NCBI GenBank assembly: GCA_016946835.1
Contig: JACVTC010000049.1
Coordinates: 719,501-783,500 of the forward strand
Length of the DNA stretch: 64,000 nt
Direction: 5' to 3'
Source: Neocallimastix lanati (nom. inval.)
Taxonomy: Eukaryota; Neocallimastigomycota; Neocallimastigomycetes; Neocallimastigales; Neocallimastigaceae
The first letter of the stretch is position 1. Each line of letters opens with the position of its first letter. Under the pieces are notes generated by a model. That model was not told the origin of the DNA, made no database searches, and saw only the letters and a program-made list of their open reading frames with translations. This document shows positions 10,891-22,920 of this stretch, one piece after another. The position numbers and the translations under genes were made by a program.

Positions 10891-11960
10891 CCATGTTTCA
10901 AAGGCCCTAGACTATTTAGGATGATCCACTTTACCGTAAACGTCACGTCACTTTTTAATATCCAGGAGGCTTGTTTCTTTGTCCTATACCAAGTTTGGGT
11001 CAAATTGGTCAGTTAAGTAATCATCAGGATCATCTTTGATATCGCTTCTCCTAAATTTTTTTTTTTTTTTACCTTTCTTGTTAAGGCCTAACTTTCGAGG
11101 TTATTGATCATTAAGTAGATAAAGAAATATTAGTTCTCCCATCTGGGTAGTTTTCTGTAGTTAATTCCAACTACCCTGTTAAAATTTTCAGAATAAGTAA
11201 AATTTGATTCTCTTTTGGAATTGGTTGTTCGTTTTCACTAACAAGGACCGGTTGGTTTGATGTTTGACGTCTTTTCATTTTGTTTTGACTTCTTAGATGT
11301 TGTGATTTTTTTTTTTTTTTGAAAAGAAAAATAATTTTATTAGAAATATAATAAATATTATTAAGATGTATTTGAAGAGCTGAAAAAAAAAAATTATTAT
11401 TGAGCAATTCAAGGTTATACAAATAATGTTATTTTTTTTCAGTATTGTGTTTAATTAATTTCAATATTATATTGCTATTTTTTGATATATAATAATTATT
11501 TTGATTGGTTAAAAATAATTATTATTATTTTTTTTTTTTATTGTTTAGTAATGATTGGGAAGGAAATAAAAAAAAAAAAAAAAATGAAATTTAATATTTT
11601 TATTGGATAATTTATATTCTTACGTATTAATATATTGTTTATTCAAATTAGTTCCATGAATCCATGTATTGTATTGCCATTTCCTTCAATATAATTTATA
11701 ATATAATTAAAATATTGGTTAATTTATAATTCTTACGTATTACTATATTGTTTATTTAAATTAGTTCAGTGAATCTATGCATTGCCAATTTATTTAGCAC
11801 CATATATAATGAAATTAAAATATTTATTTATGTATTTAACAATATTCAGAATTATCTTTTATTAAACGCTGACCAATATTCAGCACTATCTTTTAATATT
11901 ATTAATTTCACTTTTTAAAAAGGATGTATATATATTTATTTAATTCTTTATTAAGAAAGA
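10891..11960 (-). other. Leader and gag-position debris of copia element
   Basis: This is the part of the element where leader, gag and protease should lie. A few readable stretches exist on the minus strand, for example an acidic DDPDDYLTDQFDPNL segment near 11000-11060, but I could not assign them to a domain. At 11640-11780 two ~60-bp imperfect direct repeats occur (TATTCTTACGTATTAATATATTG and a variant), both near TTAGTTC. Confidence 0.45.
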
Positions 11961-11980
11961 GTCAATGAGACTGTTAAATC
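11961..11980 (-). promoter_or_regulatory. Primer-binding site of copia element
   Basis: On the minus strand, GATTTAACAGTCTCATTGAC follows the LTR directly. It aligns with the primer-binding site at 827-841 (GATTAAGAGTCTCAT plus a downstream TTGACTC), although the two LTR families are otherwise unrelated. The same half-tRNA-Lys(CUU)-like primer is therefore the likeliest explanation. Confidence 0.6.
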
Positions 11981-12149
11981 TATTAAACACAATAAATGAG
12001 AAACAATACATTAAAATATTTTATTGTTAAGAATTTAAAATGGTTTTTATTTTATTATACAATTTTTACTTTATATATATACGTACTTATTTAAATATTA
12101 TTGGTAGAATAACTTGTTTTAATTTACATTAATTTTATATTATTTGACA
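11981..12149 (-). repeat. 5' LTR of copia element
   Basis: On the minus strand it starts TGTCAAATAATATAAAATTA and ends GTGTTTAATA. It carries a TATATATATAAAG promoter-like stretch near 12071-12085. It pairs with 8904-9071. Confidence 0.9.
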
Positions 12150-12154
12150 ATTTT

Positions 12155-13248
12155 CAATTAAAAATCTTAAAAATTCATAAAAGAACAATTTTAAAACTTA
12201 AATAATTAATATAGAAATTAAATTTAAATAATTTAATTAGGTAAAATATAATTTTATTATATAAAAAAAAATTTTTTTGTTATTATTTGATATAATTAGT
12301 AAATAGTTATTTTATCATAAAAAGACTTAAAATTAATTCTTATTTTTAAAAAAAAGAAAAGTAAGACTTTAAATAGAATTAAAATAGTAATACCTTTTAT
12401 TTTTAATATTTCTAAAAGATATAAGTAGTAATTAAATTAGATAGGTAATTATAGAGTTTAATCTTAACAAAAATTATAAAAACATGTTAATAATTCTTAT
12501 TTAAAAGAATAACATTTTTGTTAACATTTTTATTTGTTTATCAAAACTTGTTCAATAAATACTTATATTTTATATTTTATTTTTATTTAAATTTAAAAGT
12601 ATTTATTTAATATTATATATTTAAAACTTAACAAAAATTAAATAAATTTTATGTGTTAAAATAACGTTAGTTCTTCTAATAAAACAATTTTAAAAAGTTT
12701 TATAATAAAACATATTTTAATTATTCTAAAATTTATCTCTTTGATAAAGTGTTATTTAATAAACTAAAGTTAAGTTATTAATAATACCTTAATCAATTTT
12801 TGGTAAAAAAAAAGAAAAAAATATATATATATATATATATAATGGATTATTAACCAGAATTTTAACTTACTTTAAAATCCATTATATTGTTCTTTACTTT
12901 TTATTACTCTACTATATTTTCTATATATTAAAATATATTTTTTTTAAATATAATTTTTTCTTTATATTTTTATTAAATAGTTATTAAAATATTATTAATA
13001 ATTCTGTATTTTTATTATTAATATCTATATTATAACTTTTTTTTATTTTATTATTTTATTATAAATGTTTATTATCAATATTAATATTTTATTTTATTTT
13101 TATTTTATTTTTATTTAATTAGTTAATAGTTGATAGTTTTTTTTTTTTTTTTTAGATAAGATGATAAATATAGAAAGGCTTTACCTATTAATTTTCTATC
13201 AAAAAAGTATAAATAGGTGAAGTTTTTAAATGATTTAAATGTAGACTA

Positions 13249-13286
<38 letters not shown>

Positions 13287-14960
13287 TTAATAAATAAAAT
13301 AAATAAAAATCTTAAATAACCTTGAACCATAACATTTTTATGTAAGAAATTATAATTATTTCCTTCAAAATATAATTATTATTTCTTAGTTCATAATAAA
13401 TTATTTAGTTACTATATATTACATTCATTAAATTAATACTCGATAATTTATTTAATTTATTATTATATATCCATTTAATATAAACCGGGAAGAGTTTATT
13501 ACAATGAATTATAATAAACTAATATCAGATATTACACAGAATTATTTAAGAGACTAGATTTTTATTTTTAAAATATGTTTTATTAAAACTAACTTTATTA
13601 AATTAGAAATATAAATATTTAATATTATTATTATTATTATTAATATTATTATTTTATTATATTATATTATAATTTTCATATATTATAATCATTATAATAT
13701 AATCATCATCGCAATAATAACTCTTGATTTCTCAAAGAGAACTCAAGAGCCTTATTTATACTTTTTTGAAAAATAAGGTTAAATTAAAAAAAAAAAAAAA
13801 ATGTTTTTTAATCTTAACAAATCTTTTATCTAGGAAAAGATTAGGTAGAAAAACCAAGGTAACATTTTTGATCGATATTCTATCCATATCGATCATCGTA
13901 TCAATTAGGTAAAACCAATTACTTTTAAGGAAGTGATTGGGAAAAACCATAATTTAACCGATTTGCTAATCTAATTTAATTGATCGAAAATAAAAGAATA
14001 AAATAATAAAAGATATTTCGATCATAAAATCATAAATTTACATATAAGGAAAATAACATATTAATAATATTAGATATAGAAAACACAGAATACATTATTA
14101 AATACATAAGAGAATACATAATAGAATACATAATGTATTTGTTTACAATTTAATAAAATAAATAAACTAAGACTAATAAATTTAATAATTAAATATATAA
14201 TTAAATAAATTATAATTATTTATAAATGGATAAATAATAATTAATTAAATAAATTTTGTTATATTAAATTAATGAATATCTAAAATTGAATTAAATAAAT
14301 TATTAATAATATTTAAATGAATAAATATAATATAATTAAATAAAGTTATTATTATTATTATAAGTATAATAACTTAACTAAGAAAATATAATTATTTTTA
14401 AATTAAAAAATTATAGATTCTTACATTTTGATACGTGACCACTATAAATATGGTATTTAGGTAGATTCTTTAGGTTAAAGAAATATTTAAATATTATTAG
14501 TCAGTAATAATTTTAGAATATTATATATAATTTTAGAATAATAATTATTATTTTTTTTTTTTTTTTTATTTTTTCTTTATAGACAAAAGTCTTCAATTAT
14601 AATAATTATTAAATAAGGAATTTTTTTATTTATAAGCTTATACTTAGGATAAATTAATTCACATAAATAGCTATTTTTATATTTTAGTTTAGTATAGTTA
14701 AAGAGAGAGATTATATATATTTGAGATAATTAATTATAATATTTATATAAGTGAGTAATAATAATAATTGATGTAATAATTAATAATTAATAATAAATAA
14801 AAGAGAATATTAAAAAGATATATTTATTACTTTATTTTGTATTATTGTATGTGCTATTTCAATATAATATTAGAATCCATTATTTTGTCATTATTCCCTA
14901 TTATCATTGCCCATAAATAAATATTAATTTAGATACAAAAATAAGATATCTTATCATTTT
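12155..14960. other. Gene-free stretch with clustered inverted repeats
   Basis: Only A/T-rich sequence and poly-A/T runs were found, including a 33-base A run around 13251-13283. A cluster of TGATCGA-type inverted repeats lies at 13869-14024 and is listed separately. No coding frame has protein-like composition on either strand. Confidence 0.5.
13869..14024. repeat. Paired TGATCGA palindromes
   Basis: Two perfect inverted repeats share one core. TGATCGATAT (13869-13878) pairs with ATATCGATCA (13886-13895). TGATCGAAA (13981-13989) pairs with TTTCGATCA (14016-14024). Four TGATCGA/TCGATCA half-sites in 156 bp are unlikely to be accidental in such AT-rich DNA. They may be protein-binding sites or hairpins. 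Confidence 0.75.
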
Positions 14961-15185
14961 TGATACGGGGTGTCACTGAAATCCTTGTATTTCCTATTAA
15001 ATACTTTTATTAATATAAAATTATAATAAAAATTATTATTAAATCTTATTATTAAAATCTTTTATTAATATTAAATTTAATAAAATTATTATTAAGTATT
15101 CTTATAAAAAATCATTTATTAATATCAAATATAATAAAAAATATTATTAAATATTCTTATTAATAATTAAATATAATTTTAATTA
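14961..15185 (+). repeat. LTR fragment of the TGATACGGGG family
   Basis: The sequence starting TGATACGGGGTGTCACTGAA matches the minus strand from 57909 downward (TGATACGGGGTGTCACTAAA) for about 220 bp, including the following TTGTATTTCCTA and the TTATTAAATATTCTTAT-like repeats. Similarity stops abruptly left of TGATACGGGG in both copies, which marks that as a true element end. Here the copy appears truncated. Confidence 0.75.
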
Positions 15186-16063
15186 TTAAATCATATTTTT
15201 TATTTTTGATACCGTCTATTATCACTTCTAACTCTAATATTATATTATAAGGAAATAACCTCCTCTTTTTTTTTTTTTTTATCATATAAGGTAAAAAAAA
15301 GAATTTAATAACCTCTTTATTTTAATTATAAATTTAAATTATTAATTCTTTACTTATAACTATTACTTTCGGTATTATCTATTTAATTAATGAATATATG
15401 ATATATACTTTAAAAAATAATTAATTATGAAATGTAAAGTCTTATTTTTAATATTTTATCATAAACATGAACAATGTTTTAACATTTGAGGAACAATTAA
15501 GATTTTCTGTTAACTCTTAAATCACACTATACATCATCATCATCATCATCACCACTTTTACCATAAATATGAACAACATAGTGGTATTATATACTTTTAT
15601 CTCAACTATTTTAAAAAAATTTTTTAATTAATTGTATTAAATCAATAAATTCTATAATAAAAAAAAAATTGATTTATATGTATTCTCTTATTTATTTATA
15701 TAGATCCATATGAAAGTAGTATTACTACTATTATTTATTAAGACATATAACTGACTTAGTAAACTAATTTTTTTTTCAATAAAACTTATTATTTTATTTA
15801 GAAATTTAAAAAAAAAAAATATAATCTAATTAAAATCTTTACATAAATTTTTTTTATTTTTATTTTATTTTAATTTTTTTTCTTTAAATTTTTATTTATT
15901 TTCATTTATCAGGTTTTTTCATCTTAAGTTTTTTTTTTTTTTTTTTTTTCTTTAAATTTTTATTTATTTTCATTTATCAGGTTTTTTCATCTTAAGTTTT
16001 TTTTTTTTTTTTTTTTTTCTTTAAATTTTTATTTATTTTCATTTATCAGGTTTTTTCATCTTA

Positions 16064-16121
<58 letters not shown>

Positions 16122-17170
16122 TTTATTTTATTTATTTATTTATTTATTTTATTTTATTTTATTTTAATAGTTAATCAATAATTATTAAAAAAAAATAAGC
16201 CAAAAAAAAAAAAACTTGTTTTTATTTATATTTTTTTATATTATAGTATATATATATATATATTTTTAGTATTAAGTATAGAGGGTGATTATTTATTTAT
16301 TTACTTATCCTTTTTTATTATTTTATTATTATTATTATTATTTATTTTTTATTTTATTTTATTTAATTATTACTACTATTATTATTTTTTTTTATAATAT
16401 CATTTATATTTGATATATTAAATAATGTATAAAATAAAAATTAAAAAAAAATATTATTAATAATAAAATAAAATAAAATAAAATAAAAAAATAAAAAAAC
16501 ATTAACACCATTTTAATTTGAAAAAAAATCTTTATTTTATTTATGTTAGAGGAGATATTTAAAAAAGTTCAAAAGAAAAAAGAAAAACCAAAATAAAGAA
16601 AAAATTTTTTTTCTCCATAAACAGTTTGATTTTTTTTTTTCTTAATAGATAAAAATTCCAATAAATTGTATAGCATTTTTTTTATTTTTTTTTTCTTTTT
16701 TTTTTTTTTTTTTTTTAAACCTATATCGAATATATATATATATATTAATTTTATACAATAATTAAAATTAATAAATTGTTAATGATTAAATGTTATTATT
16801 TTATAAAAAGATTAAAATTAAAAAAAAAAAAAATTAAGAAAAAGAAGTTAAAACAATAATAAATTTATTTTAATTCATTTTATATTATATTATTTTATTT
16901 ATTTTATTTTATTTTTTTTTTTTTTTTTTTAAAAAAAAATCTAATTAGGGTTAATTTATAACTTTTATATATTAGATATTTTTGTTTGATTGTTTTTTTT
17001 TTTATGTTTTTTAAACATTATTAAATTTCTACAATTTTTGTTTTCATTTTTTAATTATAATTTTATTTATTAAATTATTTTATTTTTTTTTTGGAAAAGT
17101 AATATTATAATATTATAAATAAGATGGATATAGTATATAATATATGATTGATACTAATATATATTTAAAT

Positions 17171-17202
<32 letters not shown>

Positions 17203-17335
17203 TCTTCTTTTAACTAATAATCAAAAAAAAAAAAAAATTTTTTTTTGTTCACCCTTTAAATTAAAGTAGTAAACTACTTTAATTTACTAACTAATAATTT
17301 CTTTTTCTTTTTCTTTTAGTGTTAACTACCTACTA
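15186..17335. other. Gene-free, homopolymer-rich stretch
   Basis: Long T and A runs, a CATCATCATCATCATCATCA microsatellite near 15533-15552 and the tandem array at 15882-16119 were seen. The last few hundred bases are presumably the 3' flank of the downstream minus-strand gene. No other gene was recognised. Confidence 0.55.
15882..16119 (+). repeat. Three-copy tandem repeat with T tracts
   Basis: Three nearly identical ~68-bp units begin at 15882, 15950 and 16019. Each contains CATTTATCAGGTTTTTTCAT followed by CTTAAG and a T tract of about 20. The last T tract is expanded to more than 50. The even units with a homopolymer tail suggest slippage or unequal exchange. Confidence 0.9.
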
Positions 17336-19780
17336 CTATTTTTTATTCTTTAATAAATGTTTAATATCCGTATCATGATCATGATCATCGTCATAATATA
17401 TGATGGTAGAATTATCATTACTTACCCTCTTATTATTACTAGGATAGTATTGGGAACCAGCACCACTACTACCATCACCAACGTCATTAACATAAGAATT
17501 ATATGCCAATGGACTACTCATATAATTATTATGGCTAGATGGGCTTGTCGAATAATGAGAATAATTATCCATCATTCCATTATCGGTAATTCTAGCACCA
17601 CTATTGTGTAAAATTGGTTTTTCATTCTTATTCGTTAAAATATTCTTAAAGTAAACCATACTAGGACTGTTCATAGCAGCATTTTCATTATTGATAGAGA
17701 AAGAACTAATTTGACTATCTCTTATCGACTTATTCAAACCATTCATTCTCATATTATTTTGAAGAGATAAATCATTTATATTTCTGGTGTATCCATTATC
17801 ATTAACATAATTATCTCTTCCATGGATGGAATTATTCATTGAAAAGTTAAAGTTATCGAATTGATTATTATTTTTATAACTATTCTTGCCATAGCTGCTA
17901 TAATCCGTAACAATAGAATTATTATCATGATTAAATTTGGCCCTGATTTGATTTCTGGAGAGAGTAAAAATCATAATCAATACACCAGTACTTGCAGTAA
18001 AAAAATAAAGAATATCAATTTTTTCTCTTTCAACCTTATTTATATTTGATATTGCACCATTTTTAATATCAACTATAGATTTATATATATATATATATAT
18101 ATGTATTTATGAATGTATATATGTTTGCATGATGTATGAATATATTTATTTCAAAAAAAAAAAATAAAAAAAAAAAAAAATAAAAATATATATATAAAAA
18201 TTAATAATCATTGTCTTTTAATCATTGTCTTTTAAATATTAATTTTTTATTTATTTATTTATTTTATAAAATAAATGAAAAAAATCAATAATATAAAATA
18301 ATATAATAATAATTAAAAAGAATAACTTTAAAGAAAAATGAAATAGAAAAGATAAAAAATTTTTTATTAAATTTTAATTTATTCTAATTTATTTTATTTA
18401 TTTATTTATTTATTTTTTTTACTCTTTTTTTTTTTTTTTTTTTTTCTTTTTTTTTTTTAATATCTTTTATACTTACTAAATAAATAAATAATAGAAATGA
18501 TGCAGAGAATAGAAGCAATAATTAAAAATTTAATCCATCTTGAAAAAGAAATATATGTTCTCTTAGTAATTTGACTGATTTCTAATTCATTTTTTGAAGA
18601 ATTTTTGATTGTGAATATAAGAGAAACTATTTTATTAAAATAATAATAATAATAATAAATAATAAAAATAATGAATTTTTTTTTTTAAAAAAAAAAAAAA
18701 AAATCAGGTGAATAAAAAAATTAATTAGTTAATATATAAAAAAAAACTTTATTTTTATTTGTTGTGTTACATAAAATAAAAATTATATATATATAAATTT
18801 ATATATATCTTTTTTACTTTTTTTTTATTTTACTTTTAAATAATATATTTTTATTTATATTGCTATACTTACTAGCACAATACATGGCTGGAAAAATGAA
18901 TATTATATTTGGTAAAGGACTAATTAATATATATTGATAGGATTTATATCTATAGGCTGCATGACAATTATTCCTAATCTCCATTTCCTGAGGAGTATAT
19001 TTATTAAATATTGGTTCATAAAGAGAGAAAATGATAAAACTACTAATAAACAATATAATTAACATATGAATATAACCACGATATTTTTTATAATACTTTG
19101 AATAGGATATTGGACGCTTATAAGCATAGTAAAGAGTTAAAATTAAACTATTTATTTATTTATTTATTAATTTATTTATATATTAATTTAAAAATAACAA
19201 AATAAAATAAAAATATAATAATAGTTAGCGAACTATCCCGATTTCAAGTATAGCTATAATATATCTATATCTATATTTATATCTATATTATTCTTATTTT
19301 AACACATTTTTTATATTTATGCCTATGTATATAATATATAATTAAGTTTATTACTCATACATATATTTTTTATATTTTCTATTTTTTTTTATTTTAACTC
19401 TATATGAATTTTATATCATTTATAATATATAAAGATATAAATACATAAAAATATAAATATATAAAAATATAAATATATATATATATATATAAAAAAAACA
19501 TTCATATTTACAAGCAAGAAAAGGTAACCTCAGCATTACGAGAAAAGTCATTCACAAAGGAATGAAGAATACAAAACCATAAATTGTTTTTAGTTTTACT
19601 GTAGTCCAGATCGAAATCAAAGCTGACAAAACGAACAATTTGCATGATATGTTGTATCAGATCTATTATAGCCATACATTTAATATTGGTATTATCATTG
19701 AAAATATAGGCTACTATCAATGATATGACAGAAGCAATATGTTCACCAAAAGCAATTTTTTCATTCCATGTATTAATCAT
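17336..19780 (-). CDS. Seven-helix GPCR-like receptor, four exons
   Basis: Exons: 19780-19512, 19147-18873, 18626-18477 and 18072-17336. They join in frame (intron phases 2, 1, 1; donors GTAAAT, GTAAGT, GTAAGT; acceptors ATAG) to give a predicted 476 aa. Hydrophobic segments fit seven helices: about 12-28, 33-54, 70-98, 116-137, 163-185, 210-231 and 250-267. C70 at the start of helix 3 (after W68) and C151 in loop 2 match the GPCR disulfide pair; D40 in helix 2 and the SFSRWIK stretch before helix 6 are shared with the paralogue at 29401-32115. The remaining ~205 residues form an Asn/Ser-rich cytoplasmic-type tail. A signalling role in the plasma membrane is inferred from the fold; ligand unknown. 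The start is supported by equal position in the paralogue. Closest style seems cAMP-receptor/Git3-like, but this is unsure. Confidence 0.78.
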
Positions 19781-19830
19781 TGTGTCTATTCAATTAAATT
19801 AAATTAAATTAAAATATAGAATTTTTATTC

Positions 19831-19862
<32 letters not shown>

Positions 19863-20582
19863 TTAATTCTATTTAAATATTTATTTTATTTATAACAGCT
19901 ATACAATACTATATATATAATATATAGTCTTTTATTTATTTAATTTTTCTTCTAAAAATTATTTTTTTATATATATAAATTTTGTTTTGTTTTGTTTTTT
20001 TTGTTTTTATTTATTTTACTTAAATAACAAATTATTAGTTAAAAATATACCCTTCTTTATATATAAATATATATATTATTTAAAAAGGTATTCTTTAAAT
20101 ATTTGTATGAAATAAATAAAAGTGATTGATATACATAAACTATACAATTTTTGACTATATACAAATTAATGTTTTTTTTTTTTTTTTTTTTTTAAAAAAA
20201 ATATATATATATAAATATATATTTATTGAATCATGTATACTAAACTTTTATTCCTTTCAACAAAAAAAATTTATATTTATATATTTAAATATAATTATTA
20301 TTAAAATTTATTTTATTTTAAATAAAATAAAACAAATATAGAAGAAAAAGAAATAAAAAATGAAAAAAAAAAACTAAAAGAGAAAATTTTTGTTCCTTTT
20401 ATATGAAAAATTAAAATAATTAAAAAAAATAAAAGTATTTTCTATATTTGGAAAGTTTCTTTAAATTTAAATTTAATTTAAATAAAAAAAAAAAGAAAAG
20501 AAGAATATAAAATATAAAAATACGAAATTAAGAAAATATAATAAAAGAGTAAGAATATAGCAATAAAAGAGTTAAGAAAATA

Positions 20583-20694
20583 CATAATTAAATATAAGAA
20601 TATGAATATACATAATTAAATATAAGAATATGAATATACATAGTTAGATATAGGAATATGAATATGCATAGTTAGATATACAAATAGAATGTAT
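20583..20694 (+). repeat. Four-copy 28-bp tandem repeat
   Basis: Units start at 20583, 20611, 20639 and 20667, with sequence CATAATTAAATATAAGAATA plus TGAATATA. The last two carry CATAGTTAGATATA variants, so the array shows two subtypes in order. Confidence 0.88.
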
Positions 20695-21727
20695 AAAAAT
20701 AAATATTTTTTTTCCATTAATTCCAATAAAATTTATATGAAATAATCATTAGAAAATAGTTGGTCATTTATTTATTTAATTATTAGATATTCATTCATTC
20801 ATTTATGAAATAGTTTTCTATTTATTCATTCATTATTTATCAACATTCATATTTATTTATTTATTTATTTAATCGGTTTTGCAAACATAAAAAATAAAAA
20901 ATTCCATCCTCTAAAGATGATATAAAACATTTTTTGTTTCTTTTTGATGGAAAAAGGGAAATCTCAATTTTATTATTAAATAAAGTTGATATTAAAAATT
21001 TTGAATTTGATTTAAATTAAATTTTTAATTAAATTTTAAATTAATTTATTTCATATTTAATTAAAATTTAAATTAATTTATTTCATATTTTTATGTAGAT
21101 AATCCATATATTATTACTTAATTTAGATTGATATCCATGGATATAAATAAATATTAATGAATAAATATGAATAAATATGAATAAATAAATATTATTAAAT
21201 AAAAATTATTAAATAAATATTTATATAAATCATTATATAAATATTAATAAATATAAATAAATAAATATTTATAAATATTAATTAATAAATTATTAAATAA
21301 ATGAATGAATGAATAATTAATTATATAAATGAATGAGTATATAATATATAAATAAATAAATAAATCAAAAGTCTATCAAATAAAATTTTAAATAATAAAA
21401 AATGTTGACATGAATTGAAAATTCTTTTTTTTTTTTTTCTATTCCATCCAATGTCTTAATTGATAGAATTCATACAACATACAATCTATATATTACAATC
21501 AATACATAATATATTTAAATTTCTATACATTCATATTTATTTCTATATATTATAATTACAATCATAAATATATAAATTTTTTCTTTTATGGATAGAAAAG
21601 AAAAAAAAATTTTTTTTTTAATTTTTAAAAGATTTAAATGATCTAAACTTTAATAAATATTAAATTATTTATTTCCTTCAGAACTAATAATAATAATCAT
21701 AATAATAATAATAATAATAAATAACAA

Positions 21728-21839
21728 ATAATAATACTATTCTCTACACATCAATAAATCTGTTAATAATGAATTCAGAACCACTATTACTATTAATAAT
21801 ACTATTCTCTACACATCTGTTAATAATGAATTTAGAACT

Positions 21840-21881
<42 letters not shown>

Positions 21882-21975
21882 ATTCTCTACACATCAATGA
21901 ATCTGTTAATAATGAATTCAGAACTATTTATAATAATAATACTATTCTCAACCATCTATAAAAAATTCATCCCTT
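21728..21975 (+). repeat. Degenerate tandem repeat with CTACACATC core
   Basis: About four units contain ATACTATTCTCTACACATC followed by CTGTTAATAATGAATTCAGAAC, separated by variable AAT microsatellite lengths. Unit length varies from about 60 to 80 bp because of the embedded AAT runs. Confidence 0.8.
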
Positions 21976-22084
21976 CAGAAATATTGAATTATTCATTTGA
22001 CTTATTCGTTCAGAGATTCTTTATAATCTCTAAATAGTTTTTAGGATTCTAAATAAATGAATACATAAATAATTATATGTATTA

Positions 22085-22920
22085 GTTTTATTTCTTTCTT
22101 TATTATTTATTATTTATTATTTATTATTTATTATTTATTATTTATTATTTATTATTTATTAATAAATATTCTTTTTATTATTATTTTCAATTATTTATTA
22201 TTTTATTATTTTATTATTTTATTATTTTATTATTTTATTATTTTATTATTTTATTATTTATTATTTATTATTTATTATTTATTATTTATTAATAAATATT
22301 CTTTTTATTATTATTTATTATTCAATTATTTATTATTTTATTATTCAATTATTTATTATTTTATTATTTTATTATTTTATTATTTTATTATTCAATTATT
22401 TATTATTTTATTATTCAATAATTTATTATTTTATTATTCAATTATTTATTATTTTATTATTTATTATTTATTATTTATTATTTATTATTTAATTATTTTA
22501 TTATTTTATTATTATTTTATTTTTTTATTTTTTTATTTTATTATTTATTATTTATTATTTATTATATTATTTATTATTTATTATTTATTATTTATTATTT
22601 AATATTTATTAATAAATATTCTTTTTATATTTATTATTTAATTATTTATTATTTATTATTTATTATTTATTTTTTAATATTTATTAATAAATATTCTTTT
22701 TATATTTATTATTTATTATTTATTATTTATTATTTATTATTTATTATTTATTATTTTATTATTTATTTATTTATTATTTATTTATTTATTATTCAATTAT
22801 TTAATTATTTATTATTTATTATTTATAATTTATTATTTATAATTTATTATTTATTATTTATTATTTATTATTTATTATTCAATTATTTATTATTTATTAT
22901 CTATTAATAAATACTATTTC
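22085..22920 (+). repeat. TTATTTATTA / ATTTT microsatellite field
   Basis: More than 800 bp made almost entirely of ATTT- and TTA-based units (TTATTTA, TTATTTTA, TTATTCAATTA). Short higher-order blocks recur, such as TTAATAAATATTCTTTTTAT, which occurs about four times (near 22155, 22287, 22607 and 22683). No coding capacity. Confidence 0.9.

Larger units (their letters stand above)
8899..12154 (-). mobile_element. Internally deleted Ty1/copia retrotransposon
   Basis: The 5-bp direct repeat ATTTT at 8899-8903 and 12150-12154 flanks ~168-bp LTRs (8904-9071 and 11981-12149). Read on the minus strand the order is LTR, primer-binding site, unrecognised leader or gag debris, integrase end, truncated reverse transcriptase, RNase H, polypurine tract, LTR. 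Domain order with integrase before RT is copia-type. The ~2.9-kb interior lacks a recognisable gag, protease, integrase catalytic core and the N-terminal half of RT, and carries frameshifts, so the element is defective. Confidence 0.9.
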
